Made by a program: the position numbers and the translations under genes. The notes beneath the pieces are model-generated. The model was given only the letters and a program-made list of their open reading frames with translations, searched no databases and had not been told where the DNA came from. A DNA stretch of 64,000 nucleotides, from the NCBI RefSeq assembly GCF_000024925.1, contig NC_013521.1:3038001-3102000 (forward strand), given 5' to 3'. Below are positions 30,292 through 38,502 of the stretch, piece after piece. The DNA comes from Sanguibacter keddieii DSM 10542 (lineage in GTDB: Bacteria; Actinomycetota; Actinomycetes; Actinomycetales; Cellulomonadaceae). Each line of letters starts with the position of its first letter. Position 1 is the first letter of the stretch.

Positions 30292-32384
30292 CCGGACTTC
30301 TTTTCGACGTGTGCTCGCACGACCCCGAGGACCTCCGCGCCGTAGGTCTCCACCTTGCCCGGCCCGACCCCGTCGATCCGCACCAGGTCGGCGTTCGTGG
30401 TGGGTGCGAGCTCGGCCATCGCGCGCAGGATCGCGTCCGAGAACACGACGAACTTCGGCCGGTCGATCGCCTCGGCGCGAGCGGTCCGCCAGTCCTTGAG
30501 CGCCTCGTAGAGCTCGGCGTCGTAGGTCCCGGTCACCACGACGGCCGACCGGCCGCCGACGTCGCGCGGGGCTCGACGGATCCCGGCGGCCGGGTTGTCG
30601 CTCGGCCAGAGGCCGTCGAGGAACCGTGTCCGCCGACGTCCGGCGCGCCCGCCCGGGTTGCGCGCCCTCGCGTACGAGAGGTCCAGGTGCTCGCGGGCAC
30701 GGGTGATCCCGACGTAGAGCAGGCGCCGCTCCTCGGCGACGGCCTCGTCGGTCTCGGCGAGCGAGATCGGCATGAGCCCCTCGCTCATCCCGGCGAGGAA
30801 CACGGCGTCCCACTCGAGACCCTTGGCGGCGTGCAGGGAGGCGAGGGTGACGCCCTCGACCGTCGGGGCGTGCTGAGCCGAGGAGCGCTCCTCGAGGTCC
30901 TGGATGAGGTCCGGCAGGGAGGCACGACGCTTGGCCCAGAGGTCGTCGGCGAGGCCGACGAGCGCCTGCATGGACTCCCACCGCTCCCGCGTCGCCCCGC
31001 GGCCCGCCGGGGGTGCCGCGGACCAGCCGGCCGACGTGAGGACGTCGCGCACCGTGGTCGGCATGGGGATGTCGGGCTCGGCCGAGCGTGCTGCCCCGCG
31101 GAGCAGCACGATGGCGTCGCGGACCTCGCGGCGTGCGAAGAACCTCTCGCCGCCGCGCACCAGGTACGCGATGCCGGCGTCGGCGAGCGCGGCCTCGAAG
31201 CCCTCCGACTGCGCGTTGGTGCGGTACAGGACGGCGATCTCGGACGGGGCGGTGCCCGCCGCGACCAGCCGACCGACCTTGGTGGCGATCCCCCGGGCCT
31301 CGCTCTCGTCGTCGTCGTAGGTGGTGTAGGCGACGGGCGGGCCGGAGGGACGCTGGGCGATGAGCTCGAGCGCCGGGTGGCTGCCCGAGCGCCGCACGCC
31401 CTTGGTCGCGAGGAGCTTGTTGGCGAGCCCGACCACCTGGGGCGTCGAGCGGTAGTCGCGGACCAGGCGCACCACCTGGGCGTCCGGGTGGACCTTCTGG
31501 AAGCTCAGCAGGTGGTGCGGCGTGGCTCCGGTGAAGGAGTAGATGGTCTGGCTCGGGTCGCCGACCACGCAGAGCTCGCGACGGTCGCCGAGCCACTGGT
31601 CGAGGACGAACTGCTGGAGCGGGGAGACGTCCTGGTACTCGTCGACCACGAAGTGCCGGTACTGGCGGCGCACGGTCTCGGCGATCGTGTGGTTCGAGGC
31701 GAGCATGTCGCCGAGCATGAGGAGCACGTCCTCGAAGTCGATGACGGAACGCTCCGTCTTGACCTCCTCGTAGGCGGTGATGAGCCGCGCGACGGTGCGG
31801 TGGTCGAAGCCCGCCGGCGCCGGGCGCCCCTTGGCCACGCAGGCGCGCTCGTAGTCCTCGGCCGTGACGAGCGAGACCTTGGCCCACTCGACCTCGGACG
31901 AGAGGTCGCGCACCGCGACGCGGTCGACGCTCAGGTTCAGGCGGCGGGCTGCCTCGCCCACGGCGGGGGCCTTGTGCTCGAGGATGCGGGGCGGCGGCCC
32001 GCCGACCACCTGGGGCCAGAAGAAGCTCAGCTGGCGCAGGGCCGCGGCATGGAAGGTACGGGCCTGCACGCCGCTCACGCCGAGGTCGCGCAGCCGGGTG
32101 CGCATCTCCCCCGCCGCCCGGGCCGTGAAGGTCACGGCCAGGACCGTCGTCGGCGTGTACATGCCGGTCCGGACGCCGTACGCGATGCGGTGCGTGATGG
32201 CGCGTGTCTTCCCGGTGCCCGCGCCCGCGAGCACGCACACCGGTCCGGTGAGCGCCTCGGCGACGGCCCGCTGGTCCGGGTCGAGCGCCTCGAGGATCGC
32301 CTCGGGTGTCCTCGGGACGGTCGAGGCGAAGAGGTCCGACGGAGGAGCGGACGAAGGCTGGGGTGAGGACGATGGTGCAGGCAT
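30285..32384 (-). CDS. uvrD2: UvrD2-type ATP-dependent DNA helicase with HRDC domain
   Basis: 699 aa, superfamily 1A. Motif I is AGAGTGKT (about residue 55), motif II VDEYQD, motif III GDPSQTIY, motif VI VGITRARE. A C-terminal HRDC domain (about 625-699, with DLVRIDGVGPGKVETYG) is characteristic of UvrD2 rather than UvrD1/PcrA. No cysteine is seen between the helicase core and HRDC, so the tetracysteine motif reported for the mycobacterial enzyme is missing. Start ATG 32384 has GGAG upstream. It diverges from mycoredoxin and lies upstream of whiB7, as in Mycobacterium. Confidence 0.93.
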   Translation of the reverse strand: MPAPSSSPQPSSAPPSDLFASTVPRTPEAILEALDPDQRAVAEALTGPVCVLAGAGTGKTRAITHRIAYGVRTGMYTPTTVLAVTFTARAAGEMRTRLRDLGVSGVQARTFHAAALRQLSFFWPQVVGGPPPRILEHKAPAVGEAARRLNLSVDRVAVRDLSSEVEWAKVSLVTAEDYERACVAKGRPAPAGFDHRTVARLITAYEEVKTERSVIDFEDVLLMLGDMLASNHTIAETVRRQYRHFVVDEYQDVSPLQQFVLDQWLGDRRELCVVGDPSQTIYSFTGATPHHLLSFQKVHPDAQVVRLVRDYRSTPQVVGLANKLLATKGVRRSGSHPALELIAQRPSGPPVAYTTYDDDESEARGIATKVGRLVAAGTAPSEIAVLYRTNAQSEGFEAALADAGIAYLVRGGERFFARREVRDAIVLLRGAARSAEPDIPMPTTVRDVLTSAGWSAAPPAGRGATRERWESMQALVGLADDLWAKRRASLPDLIQDLEERSSAQHAPTVEGVTLASLHAAKGLEWDAVFLAGMSEGLMPISLAETDEAVAEERRLLYVGITRAREHLDLSYARARNPGGRAGRRRTRFLDGLWPSDNPAAGIRRAPRDVGGRSAVVVTGTYDAELYEALKDWRTARAEAIDRPKFVVFSDAILRAMAELAPTTNADLVRIDGVGPGKVETYGAEVLGVVRAHVEKKSGN

Positions 32385-32533
32385 GAGGACTCCATCTTCC
32401 CAGCCGGCACCGACAGGTCTGACCGCCGGCCGCGGGGAATACTGGTGGCCTGCACCACGGTTGTCCACGTGGAGCCGCTGCCCGCCGGGCAGCGCAGCGA
32501 ACGCCCCGTCTCTCGAGAGGAGAGTCTCCCGCC

Positions 32534-32812
32534 ATGAGCGAGACCACCGCCACCTCCCCCACCCTTCCCCCCGCAGGTGAGGTCGTCATGTACACGACCT
32601 CATGGTGCGGCTACTGCCGTCGCCTGAAGACGCAGATGGACTCGGCGGGCATCGGCTACACCGAGATCAACATCGAAGAGGTCCCGGGGACCGCCGAGTA
32701 CGTCGAGCAGGTCAACGGGGGCAACCAGACGGTCCCGACGCTCGTGTTCCCCGACGGCTCGGCCGCGACCAACCCGTCGCTCGCCGACGTCAAGGCGCGC
32801 CTCGCCGCCTGA
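32534..32812 (+). CDS. mrx1: Mycoredoxin (glutaredoxin-like reductase)
   Basis: 92 aa, a glutaredoxin fold with the active-site CGYC (Cys25, Cys28) in TTSWCGYCRRL and a TVPTLVF cis-proline loop. In actinobacteria, mycoredoxin-1 reduces mycothiol mixed disulfides on proteins, such as oxidised peroxiredoxins, in the cytoplasm. Its position opposite uvrD2 and beside nudC is the conserved one. ATG 32534 follows GAGAGGAGAG. It ends before a hairpin terminator. Confidence 0.93.
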   Translation: MSETTATSPTLPPAGEVVMYTTSWCGYCRRLKTQMDSAGIGYTEINIEEVPGTAEYVEQVNGGNQTVPTLVFPDGSAATNPSLADVKARLAA

Positions 32813-32862
32813 GCACCCGCCGAGGAGCACCGCGCGCCCTGCGGGCTCTGAGCAGCACCGCG

Positions 32863-32893
32863 AGAGACCGTCCGGCCGAGCCGGGCGGTCTCT
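32863..32893. terminator. Terminator between mycoredoxin and nudC
   Basis: AGAGACCG (32863-32870) pairs with CGGTCTCT (32886-32893), with further G-C pairs inside. It lies between two convergent genes and can serve both. Confidence 0.75.
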
Positions 32894-32938
32894 GTGCTCT
32901 CGCCGTGGCGCGCCGCCGGGCGGCGGTGCCGCCGTCGC

Positions 32939-33934
32939 TCAGGCCCCGGGGAGCTCGCCGCCGTACCAGTCCTCGACGAGCGCACGGGCGATCGACGCAC
33001 GGCTCGGCAGCCCCAGCTCTCCGGACCCGACGGCCGCGGCGATCTCCTCACGGGTGAACCAGCGGGCTTCGGTCACCTCGACACCGTCGACCTGGATGTC
33101 GGTGGTCTCGGCGTGGGCGACGAAGCCGAGCATGAGCGAGGCGGGGAACGGCCAGGGCTGGCTGCCGCGGTACTCGACCGCTCCGACGGTGATGCCGACC
33201 TCCTCGAGCACCTCGCGGCGCACGGCTGCCTCGAGCGGCTCGCCGGGCTCGACGTACCCGGCGAGGGTCGAGAAACGTCCGCTCGGCCACTGCGCGGCGT
33301 GGCCGAGGAGCAGCCGGTCGTCCGTGTCGAGGACCGCCATGATCACGGCCGGGTCGGTGCGGGGGTAGTGGTCGGACCCGTCGTTGGTGCAGCGGCGCAC
33401 CCAGCCCCCGTCCACGGGTTCGGTGGGCTCGCCGCAGCGGGGGCAGCGCGGGTGCGCGGCGTGCCACGCGGCGAGCGCGACCGCCTCGGTCGCGAGGCCG
33501 ACGTCACGGGTGCTCAGCTGCGCGCCGAGCTCGCGGAGCGACCCCCAGGTGTGCCGGGCGACGAGCCCGTCGGCTGCCCCTGACGGGGCGATGCCCTCGA
33601 GGCCGAGCTCGTCGGAGCCCGCCGTGTCCGGGAGGACGCAGGCGACGTAGGCCCGGTCGTCGTCCGCACCGAGGTACAGCCAGGTGGGGCGCTGGTCCTG
33701 CGTCAGCCCGTCCTGCGCGGTGAGCTGCTGGACCTCTGCGGCCTCGACGAGCGCGAGGTGCCGGTCGGTGCCGTCGGCGGGCAGCACCGCGAGGCGCTTG
33801 CGGTGCAGGAGGAGCACCTGGGTGCCCGTCTCGGTCAGCACCGTGGTGACGACCTCCGGCTCTGTGCGGCGCTCGGCGCGGCGTCCTGTGGTGGCTCTCG
33901 AGAGCGGCAGCTGGTCCCAGTCGACATGTCCCAT
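32939..33934 (-). CDS. nudC: NAD(+)/NADH diphosphatase or RNA decapping Nudix hydrolase (NudC)
   Basis: 331 aa. The Nudix box is GYVEPGEPLEAAVRREVLEEVGI, and the NudC-specific array SQPWPFPAS follows it. Both are diagnostic. The zinc ribbon has Cys164, Cys167 and Cys182, but the usual fourth cysteine is absent; His189 is the nearest candidate ligand. It hydrolyses NAD(H) or removes NAD caps from RNA. ATG 33934 is preceded by TACGGT at 6 nt and also by GGAGG at 1 nt, so the mRNA is probably leaderless. It diverges from the kinase-like gene. Confidence 0.94.
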   Translation of the reverse strand: MGHVDWDQLPLSRATTGRRAERRTEPEVVTTVLTETGTQVLLLHRKRLAVLPADGTDRHLALVEAAEVQQLTAQDGLTQDQRPTWLYLGADDDRAYVACVLPDTAGSDELGLEGIAPSGAADGLVARHTWGSLRELGAQLSTRDVGLATEAVALAAWHAAHPRCPRCGEPTEPVDGGWVRRCTNDGSDHYPRTDPAVIMAVLDTDDRLLLGHAAQWPSGRFSTLAGYVEPGEPLEAAVRREVLEEVGITVGAVEYRGSQPWPFPASLMLGFVAHAETTDIQVDGVEVTEARWFTREEIAAAVGSGELGLPSRASIARALVEDWYGGELPGA

Positions 33935-33940
33935 GCCTCC

Positions 33941-33946
33941 ACCGTA
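33941..33946 (-). promoter_or_regulatory. Leaderless -10 box (TACGGT) of nudC
   Basis: TACGGT ends 6 nt before ATG 33934 on the minus strand. Confidence 0.55.
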
Positions 33947-34047
33947 CGACCCCGGGCGGCGGTGGCGCTGCACGGGACCCACGCTACGGACGCACGATGC
34001 TCACCCTGGCTGCGGGGTGCCTCCGGGCCGTCCGGCGACCTTCCGTC

Positions 34048-34053
34048 TACCGT
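34048..34053 (+). promoter_or_regulatory. Leaderless -10 box (TACCGT) of the kinase-like gene
   Basis: TACCGT ends 6 nt before GTG 34060 and supports that start over the upstream ATG 33997. Confidence 0.55.
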
Positions 34054-34059
34054 GGGAGC

Positions 34060-35514
34060 GTGCCTCGTTCTCCGCTCGCCCTCGCCGCCCTCTCCACCCT
34101 GGCCGTGCCCGGGCTCGACGTGCACGGCGTGCAGCCGAGCCCGGCCCCTGCCGGCTTCGACGCCGCGACCGCCGTCGACTCCGAGCGCCGACGCTGGGTG
34201 GTGCGTGCTCCCGCGACCCTCGCCGCCGGGGCAGCTCTCGAGGCCGAGGTCGCCTTCCTCGCCGCGCTCGAGTCGTACGTGGACGACGGCCGGCTCCCCT
34301 TCGAGGTGCCGCGCGCGGCCGGCTTCGCACCGCTCCCCGAGGGCGGACGTGCCGTGGTGTACCCCGACCTGCCCGGTCACCCGCTGCGGGTCGAGCGCAT
34401 CGTGCCGGGTCCCGGGCTGAGCGCGAGCCTCGGGCGGGCCGTCGGGGCGCTGCACGAGCTGCCCGTGTCGATCGTCGAGCGCGCCGGTCTCCCGGTGTAC
34501 TCCGCCCAGGAGTACCGCGAGCGGCGCCTCTCCGAGGTGGACGCCGCCGCCTCGACGGGCCGCGTGCCGGTCGGGCTGCTGCGCCGCTGGGAGCGGTCGC
34601 TCGAGGAGGTCTCGATGTGGCGCTTCAGCCCCACGATCACGCACACCGCCCTGTCGGCGGACACCTTCCTGGTGCGGGCCGGTCAGGTGAGCGCGATCAG
34701 CGACTTCGCCGACGTCCAGGTGGGCGACCCTGCGGACGACCTCGCGTGGCTGCTGGTCACCGCCCCGCAGGACGCGATCGAGTCGATCCTCGAGGCCTAC
34801 CAGCTGCGCCGCACCGAGCTGACCGACAAGCACCTCGTGGACAGGGCCCTGCTCGCCTCCGAGCTCGCCCTCGCCCGGTGGCTGCTGCACGGGGTTCGGA
34901 CCAAGGACGACGAGGTGGTCGAGGACGCCGTCAGCATGCTCGCCGACCTCGAGCGCGCAGCGACCGAGGTGGGCGCCTTCTCGGTCGCGACCGGTCAGGT
35001 CCCCACGGCCGGCGGCCGCGCTGCGGCGGTCTCTGCGCCGACGCCGCGGGCGACCTCCGTGCACGCGCAGGCCCAGGACGAGGCGATCGAGCGAGCCCGC
35101 GGCGAGCGGTCGACCGGGTCGACCCCGGTCGCACCGCCGGGATCGGCGAAGAGCACGACACCCTCGGCGCACGACCACGCTGCTCCCGGTGCGGAGCGCG
35201 ACGGCGCCACCGGGACGGAGACCGACGAGGACGAGGCGGTCCGGGTCCCCGACTACGACCGGGTCCAGCCGCGCCCGCTGCAGGACGTGGCGACGGCGGC
35301 GTTCACCGCCCCTGTCCGGGTGGTCGGCACCGAGGCGGTCGCCGCCCCCGCAGGCAGGGACCAGGGCCCGTCCGACGACGCAGCGGCCGGAGCCGTCCCG
35401 CCCCCACCGCCGCCGACCGGCCCGGTCCCCACGACCTCGTCCGACGAGACCGAGCAGGACACCCAGGCAGCGTCAGCCGAGAAGAAGAGCAGCAGCGCAG
35501 ACGACGAGGGCTGA
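34060..35514 (+). CDS. Phosphotransferase-family (APH-like) protein with long disordered tail
   Basis: 484 aa. Residues 1-300 resemble aminoglycoside/macrolide phosphotransferase-like kinases, with LGRAVGALHELP, a catalytic-loop-like ITHTALSADTFLV and SDFADVQVGDPADDLAWLL in the metal-binding DFG-like region. The usual catalytic Asp of the HxD loop is replaced (ITHTALSAD places an Asp later), so activity is uncertain. The last 170 residues are low-complexity Ala/Pro/Thr/Asp. It sits beside nudC and upstream of adnB as part of the conserved block. Its proximity to whiB7 does not by itself show a resistance role. Confidence 0.8.
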   Translation: MPRSPLALAALSTLAVPGLDVHGVQPSPAPAGFDAATAVDSERRRWVVRAPATLAAGAALEAEVAFLAALESYVDDGRLPFEVPRAAGFAPLPEGGRAVVYPDLPGHPLRVERIVPGPGLSASLGRAVGALHELPVSIVERAGLPVYSAQEYRERRLSEVDAAASTGRVPVGLLRRWERSLEEVSMWRFSPTITHTALSADTFLVRAGQVSAISDFADVQVGDPADDLAWLLVTAPQDAIESILEAYQLRRTELTDKHLVDRALLASELALARWLLHGVRTKDDEVVEDAVSMLADLERAATEVGAFSVATGQVPTAGGRAAAVSAPTPRATSVHAQAQDEAIERARGERSTGSTPVAPPGSAKSTTPSAHDHAAPGAERDGATGTETDEDEAVRVPDYDRVQPRPLQDVATAAFTAPVRVVGTEAVAAPAGRDQGPSDDAAAGAVPPPPPPTGPVPTTSSDETEQDTQAASAEKKSSSADDEG

Positions 35515-35560
35515 CGGTCGAGGGCCAGGGCCCCTGGTCGTCAGCCCTGGGCGTCGAGGA

Positions 35561-36301
35561 TCAGTACACGGCCCGGTTGAGCGCCAGGAGGTAGTCGCCG
35601 GTGATGGCCCCTCCGGCCTCGGCCCGCTCGGTGACGACCTCTCCGACCAGGTCGCGTCGGAGAGGAGATCGGCTCGCCTCGGCGGCGGCCAGCGCCGGGA
35701 GGAGCTCAGCGGCTGTGAGGTCGGTGCAGTAGGCCGGAGCACCTGGCTGCTGGCGCCAGGAGGTCGCGAGCGCACCGGCGTCGACGGCGTCGAACCCGGT
35801 GTCCTCCACGAGCGCCATGGCGGTCGCGCGGTGCGCGTCGTCGTCCGCGGCCACCGGGAGTGCGACTCGCCCAGCAGCTCCCGGCGCGGACCCCTTCTCG
35901 GCGAAGGACGCCGCGAGGACGGAGTTCCACGCCTTGGCGACAGGACGCCCGTACCGGGTCTGGACCCACAGGCTCTCGACGTCGCCGTCTTCGAACCCGG
36001 GGAGGACACCGTCCCGCTGGGGGTAGTAGTTCGACGTGTCGACGACGACGGCGTCAGAGGGCGCCGACCGGACGACCGCAGCGACGTCGGGCACCTGCAC
36101 GAGGCTGACCGAGACCACGACGACCTCCGCCCCGGCGGTCACGTCCGCGGCCCAGGCGGCACGCGCCCCGGTGCTGAGCGCAGCGGCGTCGACGGTCTCA
36201 GGAGCCCGCGAGTTGGCGATGGTGACGTCGTGCCCGGCGCCGGCCAGCCGCTGGGCGAGCGTGCTCCCGATGGCTCCGGCTCCGATGATGGCGATCTTCA
36301 T
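35561..36301 (-). CDS. NADP-dependent F420-type oxidoreductase (NADPH-binding domain)
   Basis: 246 aa. The N-terminus MKIAIIGAGAIGSTLAQRL is the NADP(H) binding fold of the F420-dependent NADP oxidoreductase/ProC-like family. VVVDTSNYYPQRDG and VAKAWNSV are characteristic of this subgroup, which includes proteins without proven F420 use. The start ATG 36301 follows GAGGACCACC. It lies 97 bp downstream of the FMN monooxygenase gene on the same strand and is probably co-transcribed with it under the TetR regulator. Whether it supplies reduced cofactor or reduces a product is unknown. Confidence 0.85.
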   Translation of the reverse strand: MKIAIIGAGAIGSTLAQRLAGAGHDVTIANSRAPETVDAAALSTGARAAWAADVTAGAEVVVVSVSLVQVPDVAAVVRSAPSDAVVVDTSNYYPQRDGVLPGFEDGDVESLWVQTRYGRPVAKAWNSVLAASFAEKGSAPGAAGRVALPVAADDDAHRATAMALVEDTGFDAVDAGALATSWRQQPGAPAYCTDLTAAELLPALAAAEASRSPLRRDLVGEVVTERAEAGGAITGDYLLALNRAVY

Positions 36302-36398
36302 GGTGGTCCTCTTTCTCTGGGAGGTCTTCTCTGGGAGGTGCGGGGGTGTGCGTCGGAGCGCCGGTGCCGGGCGGCTCCGAGGTCCGGTCAGGCGTGGT

Positions 36399-37733
36399 CT
36401 AGGACAGGCGCGGGTCGGTGCCGTACTGGGCGGGTGCACCGAGGTGGTCGCGCAGCGTCGTACCCTCGTAGTCGGTGTGGAAGAGGCCGCGCTGCTGCAG
36501 CAGCGGGACGACCTCGTCGACGAAGGTGTCGACTCCGTCGGCGTAGACGTCGACGGCCAGCGAGAAGCCGTCGCAGGCGCCGGCCTCGAACCACTCCTGC
36601 ATGTGGTCGGCGACGTCGGCTGCCGTGCCGGGGACGACGGGGTGGTAGTCGATGACGCCGTGCGCGAGGACGTCGCGCAGGGTCCAGCCCTCTTGGGCGA
36701 CGTCGAGGGCGTGCGGAGCACGCGGGTCGCCCGGGCTCGGCCGCGCGGCGGCGAGCTGGTCCGCGCTCAGCGGCTCGTCGAGCTGCGCCGGGGTCAGGGG
36801 CAGGCCGATCATCGACCCGAGGTAGCGCACGCGCTGGTCGAGGTCGACCGACTCGTCGAGGATCCTGCGCCGGTCCAGAGCCGCCCGGCGAGACGCGGCG
36901 ACCGTCGGCATGAAGCCGGCGAAGAGCTTGACCTCGTCGGGGTCCCGGCCGACGCGCTCGGCTGCGGCGCGCAGCGCGTCACGGTGCGCGCGACCCTCGT
37001 CGATCGTGAACGGGTTCGCGTAGACGCCGGTGGCGTAGCGTGCGGCGACCTCCAGGCCCGCATCACCGCCGCCGGCCTGGAAGATCACCGGCTGACCCTG
37101 CTCGGACGGTGGGATCGCGAGCGGTCCGGCGGAGGCGACGTGGCGCCCGCGCAGGTTCACCGGGCGGATCTTCGACATGTCGGCGAACCTGCGGCCCTCG
37201 ACGTCGCGGACCCACGCGTCAGCCTCCCAGCTGCCCCACAGCGCCTGGACCACCTGGACGACCTCGTGGGCGCGCTCGTACTTGTCTTGGCGCGACGGGA
37301 GCGTGATGCCGTAGTTCGCGGCGGCCGCAGGGATCGACGTCGGGACGGCGTTCCACCCGGCGCGCCCGTGGCTGGCGATGTCGAGGGCCTTGAACTGGCG
37401 AGCGATGGTGAAGGGCTCGTTCAGCGTGGTCGAGCTGGTCGCGACGAGGCCGATGCGCTCGGTGCTGCGGGCCATCGAGGTCAGCACCACGATCGGGTCG
37501 GTCGCGTGGTGCGGAGCCTGCTGCTCGAGGTCGACGTCGAGGACAGGGGTGTCCGCCAGGAAGATCAGCTGGATCTTCCCCCGCTCTGCGGTCTGGGCGT
37601 AGCGGACCAGCACGTCCATGTCGGTGTAGGCCGACGGGTCGGTGCCGGGCATGCGCCAGGCCCCAGGTTGGGCGCCGTAGCCGTTGGCCAGCTGGAGGGC
37701 CAGGAGGATCTGGGGTGCGTCAGGGCTGGGCAA
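36399..37733 (-). CDS. NtaA/SnaA/DszA-family FMN-dependent monooxygenase
   Basis: 444 aa, a bacterial luciferase-like (LLM) flavin monooxygenase of the NtaA/SoxA/DszA group. Family segments include FLADTP, STTLNEPFTIARQFKALD, GRAGWNAVPT, a KYERAHE motif and VIFQAGGGDAGLEVAARYA. These enzymes use FMNH2 and O2 to oxidise organosulfur compounds, chelators or similar small molecules and need a separate flavin reductase, which is not seen here. The start is uncertain: TTG 37733 has GAAGGAAG 7 nt upstream and gives the usual family length, while GTG 37772 is an alternative. Two palindromes lie upstream, shared with the divergent TetR gene. Confidence 0.88.
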   Translation of the reverse strand: MPSPDAPQILLALQLANGYGAQPGAWRMPGTDPSAYTDMDVLVRYAQTAERGKIQLIFLADTPVLDVDLEQQAPHHATDPIVVLTSMARSTERIGLVATSSTTLNEPFTIARQFKALDIASHGRAGWNAVPTSIPAAAANYGITLPSRQDKYERAHEVVQVVQALWGSWEADAWVRDVEGRRFADMSKIRPVNLRGRHVASAGPLAIPPSEQGQPVIFQAGGGDAGLEVAARYATGVYANPFTIDEGRAHRDALRAAAERVGRDPDEVKLFAGFMPTVAASRRAALDRRRILDESVDLDQRVRYLGSMIGLPLTPAQLDEPLSADQLAAARPSPGDPRAPHALDVAQEGWTLRDVLAHGVIDYHPVVPGTAADVADHMQEWFEAGACDGFSLAVDVYADGVDTFVDEVVPLLQQRGLFHTDYEGTTLRDHLGAPAQYGTDPRLS

Positions 37734-37810
37734 CGGGGGTCTTCCTTCGGCGGCGAGAGGAGGTGTGAGCACCGTCCGTCGAGAGGACGGCACGTGACAC
37801 CGAACAAATA

Positions 37811-37825
37811 TGGAGATAGTCTCCA
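37811..37825. promoter_or_regulatory. TetR operator 1 (TGGAGA-N3-TCTCCA)
   Basis: A perfect 6+6 inverted repeat around TAG, between the divergent monooxygenase and TetR genes. A near copy lies 31 bp (three helical turns) away at 37842-37856. Confidence 0.8.
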
Positions 37826-37841
37826 CTTGAGAACGACGATA

Positions 37842-37856
37842 CGGAGACACTCTCCA
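37842..37856. promoter_or_regulatory. TetR operator 2 (CGGAGA-N3-TCTCCA)
   Basis: The second copy of the palindrome (GGAGA-CAC-TCTCC with one mismatch in the outer pair), followed by the same ACTT flank as copy 1. It lies 26 bp before the TetR start. Confidence 0.8.
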
Positions 37857-37881
37857 CTTTGTCAACGGGAGGGTGCTCACC

Positions 37882-38499
37882 ATGTCCGCGACGACCCCAC
37901 CGGCGCGCCGGCCACGAGCCGACGCCCAGCGCAACCGGGACCACATCCTCGACGTCGCCGAGCAGCACTTCGGCGAGCACGGGGTGACAGGGTCCCTCGA
38001 CGCCATCGCCAAGCGCGCCGGCGTGGGTGCCGGGACGCTCTACCGCCACTTCCCCACCCGCGAGGCCTTGCTGGCCGCCCTGCTGGCTGCACGCGACGAC
38101 GAGCTGGTCGCACGGCGCGAGGCGATCCGGACCGGGTCGACCGACGCCGCAGAAGCCCTTGACGGCTGGCTGCGCGCCCTGACCGACTGGGCGAGCGCCT
38201 TCGACGGGCTGCCCGAGCCCCTGCGTGCCGCGATGAGCGCCGAGGCCTCACCCCTGGCGCTCACCTGCCAGGGCTACATCACCACGACAGACGAGTTCCT
38301 CGCCGACGCGCAGCGCGAGGGGAGCGCCCGAGCCGAGGTCCGCGGACGGGACCTCTTCCTCGCCACGCTCGCCACCAGCTGGGCGCGCGGGGCGGCGATG
38401 GCCGACGAGTCCTCGCCCGCCTCGATGGCCGACCTCACCCGGACCGGGTGGGCCACCACACAGCCACCCTGCGACGCCCCTCGATCTGTGCTGGGATAG
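37882..38499 (+). CDS. TetR-family regulator of the monooxygenase cassette
   Basis: 205 aa. The N-terminal TetR helix-turn-helix spans about residues 17-63 (HILDVAEQHFGEHG, then AGVGAGTLYRHFPTREALL). The C-terminal ligand/dimer domain fits the common TetR_C type in which SMADLTR-like ends occur. ATG 37882 follows GGGAGG by 9 nt. It is divergent from the monooxygenase gene, and the shared 148-bp gap carries two matching palindromes, so local repression of both directions is likely. The inducer is unknown. Confidence 0.92.
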   Translation: MSATTPPARRPRADAQRNRDHILDVAEQHFGEHGVTGSLDAIAKRAGVGAGTLYRHFPTREALLAALLAARDDELVARREAIRTGSTDAAEALDGWLRALTDWASAFDGLPEPLRAAMSAEASPLALTCQGYITTTDEFLADAQREGSARAEVRGRDLFLATLATSWARGAAMADESSPASMADLTRTGWATTQPPCDAPRSVLG

Positions 38500-38502
38500 G
38501 TC

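Noticed and set aside
34060-35514. Aminoglycoside or macrolide resistance gene
   Set aside because: The fold is APH-like but the catalytic loop is altered, and the gene belongs to a conserved housekeeping neighbourhood. Drug modification cannot be supported.
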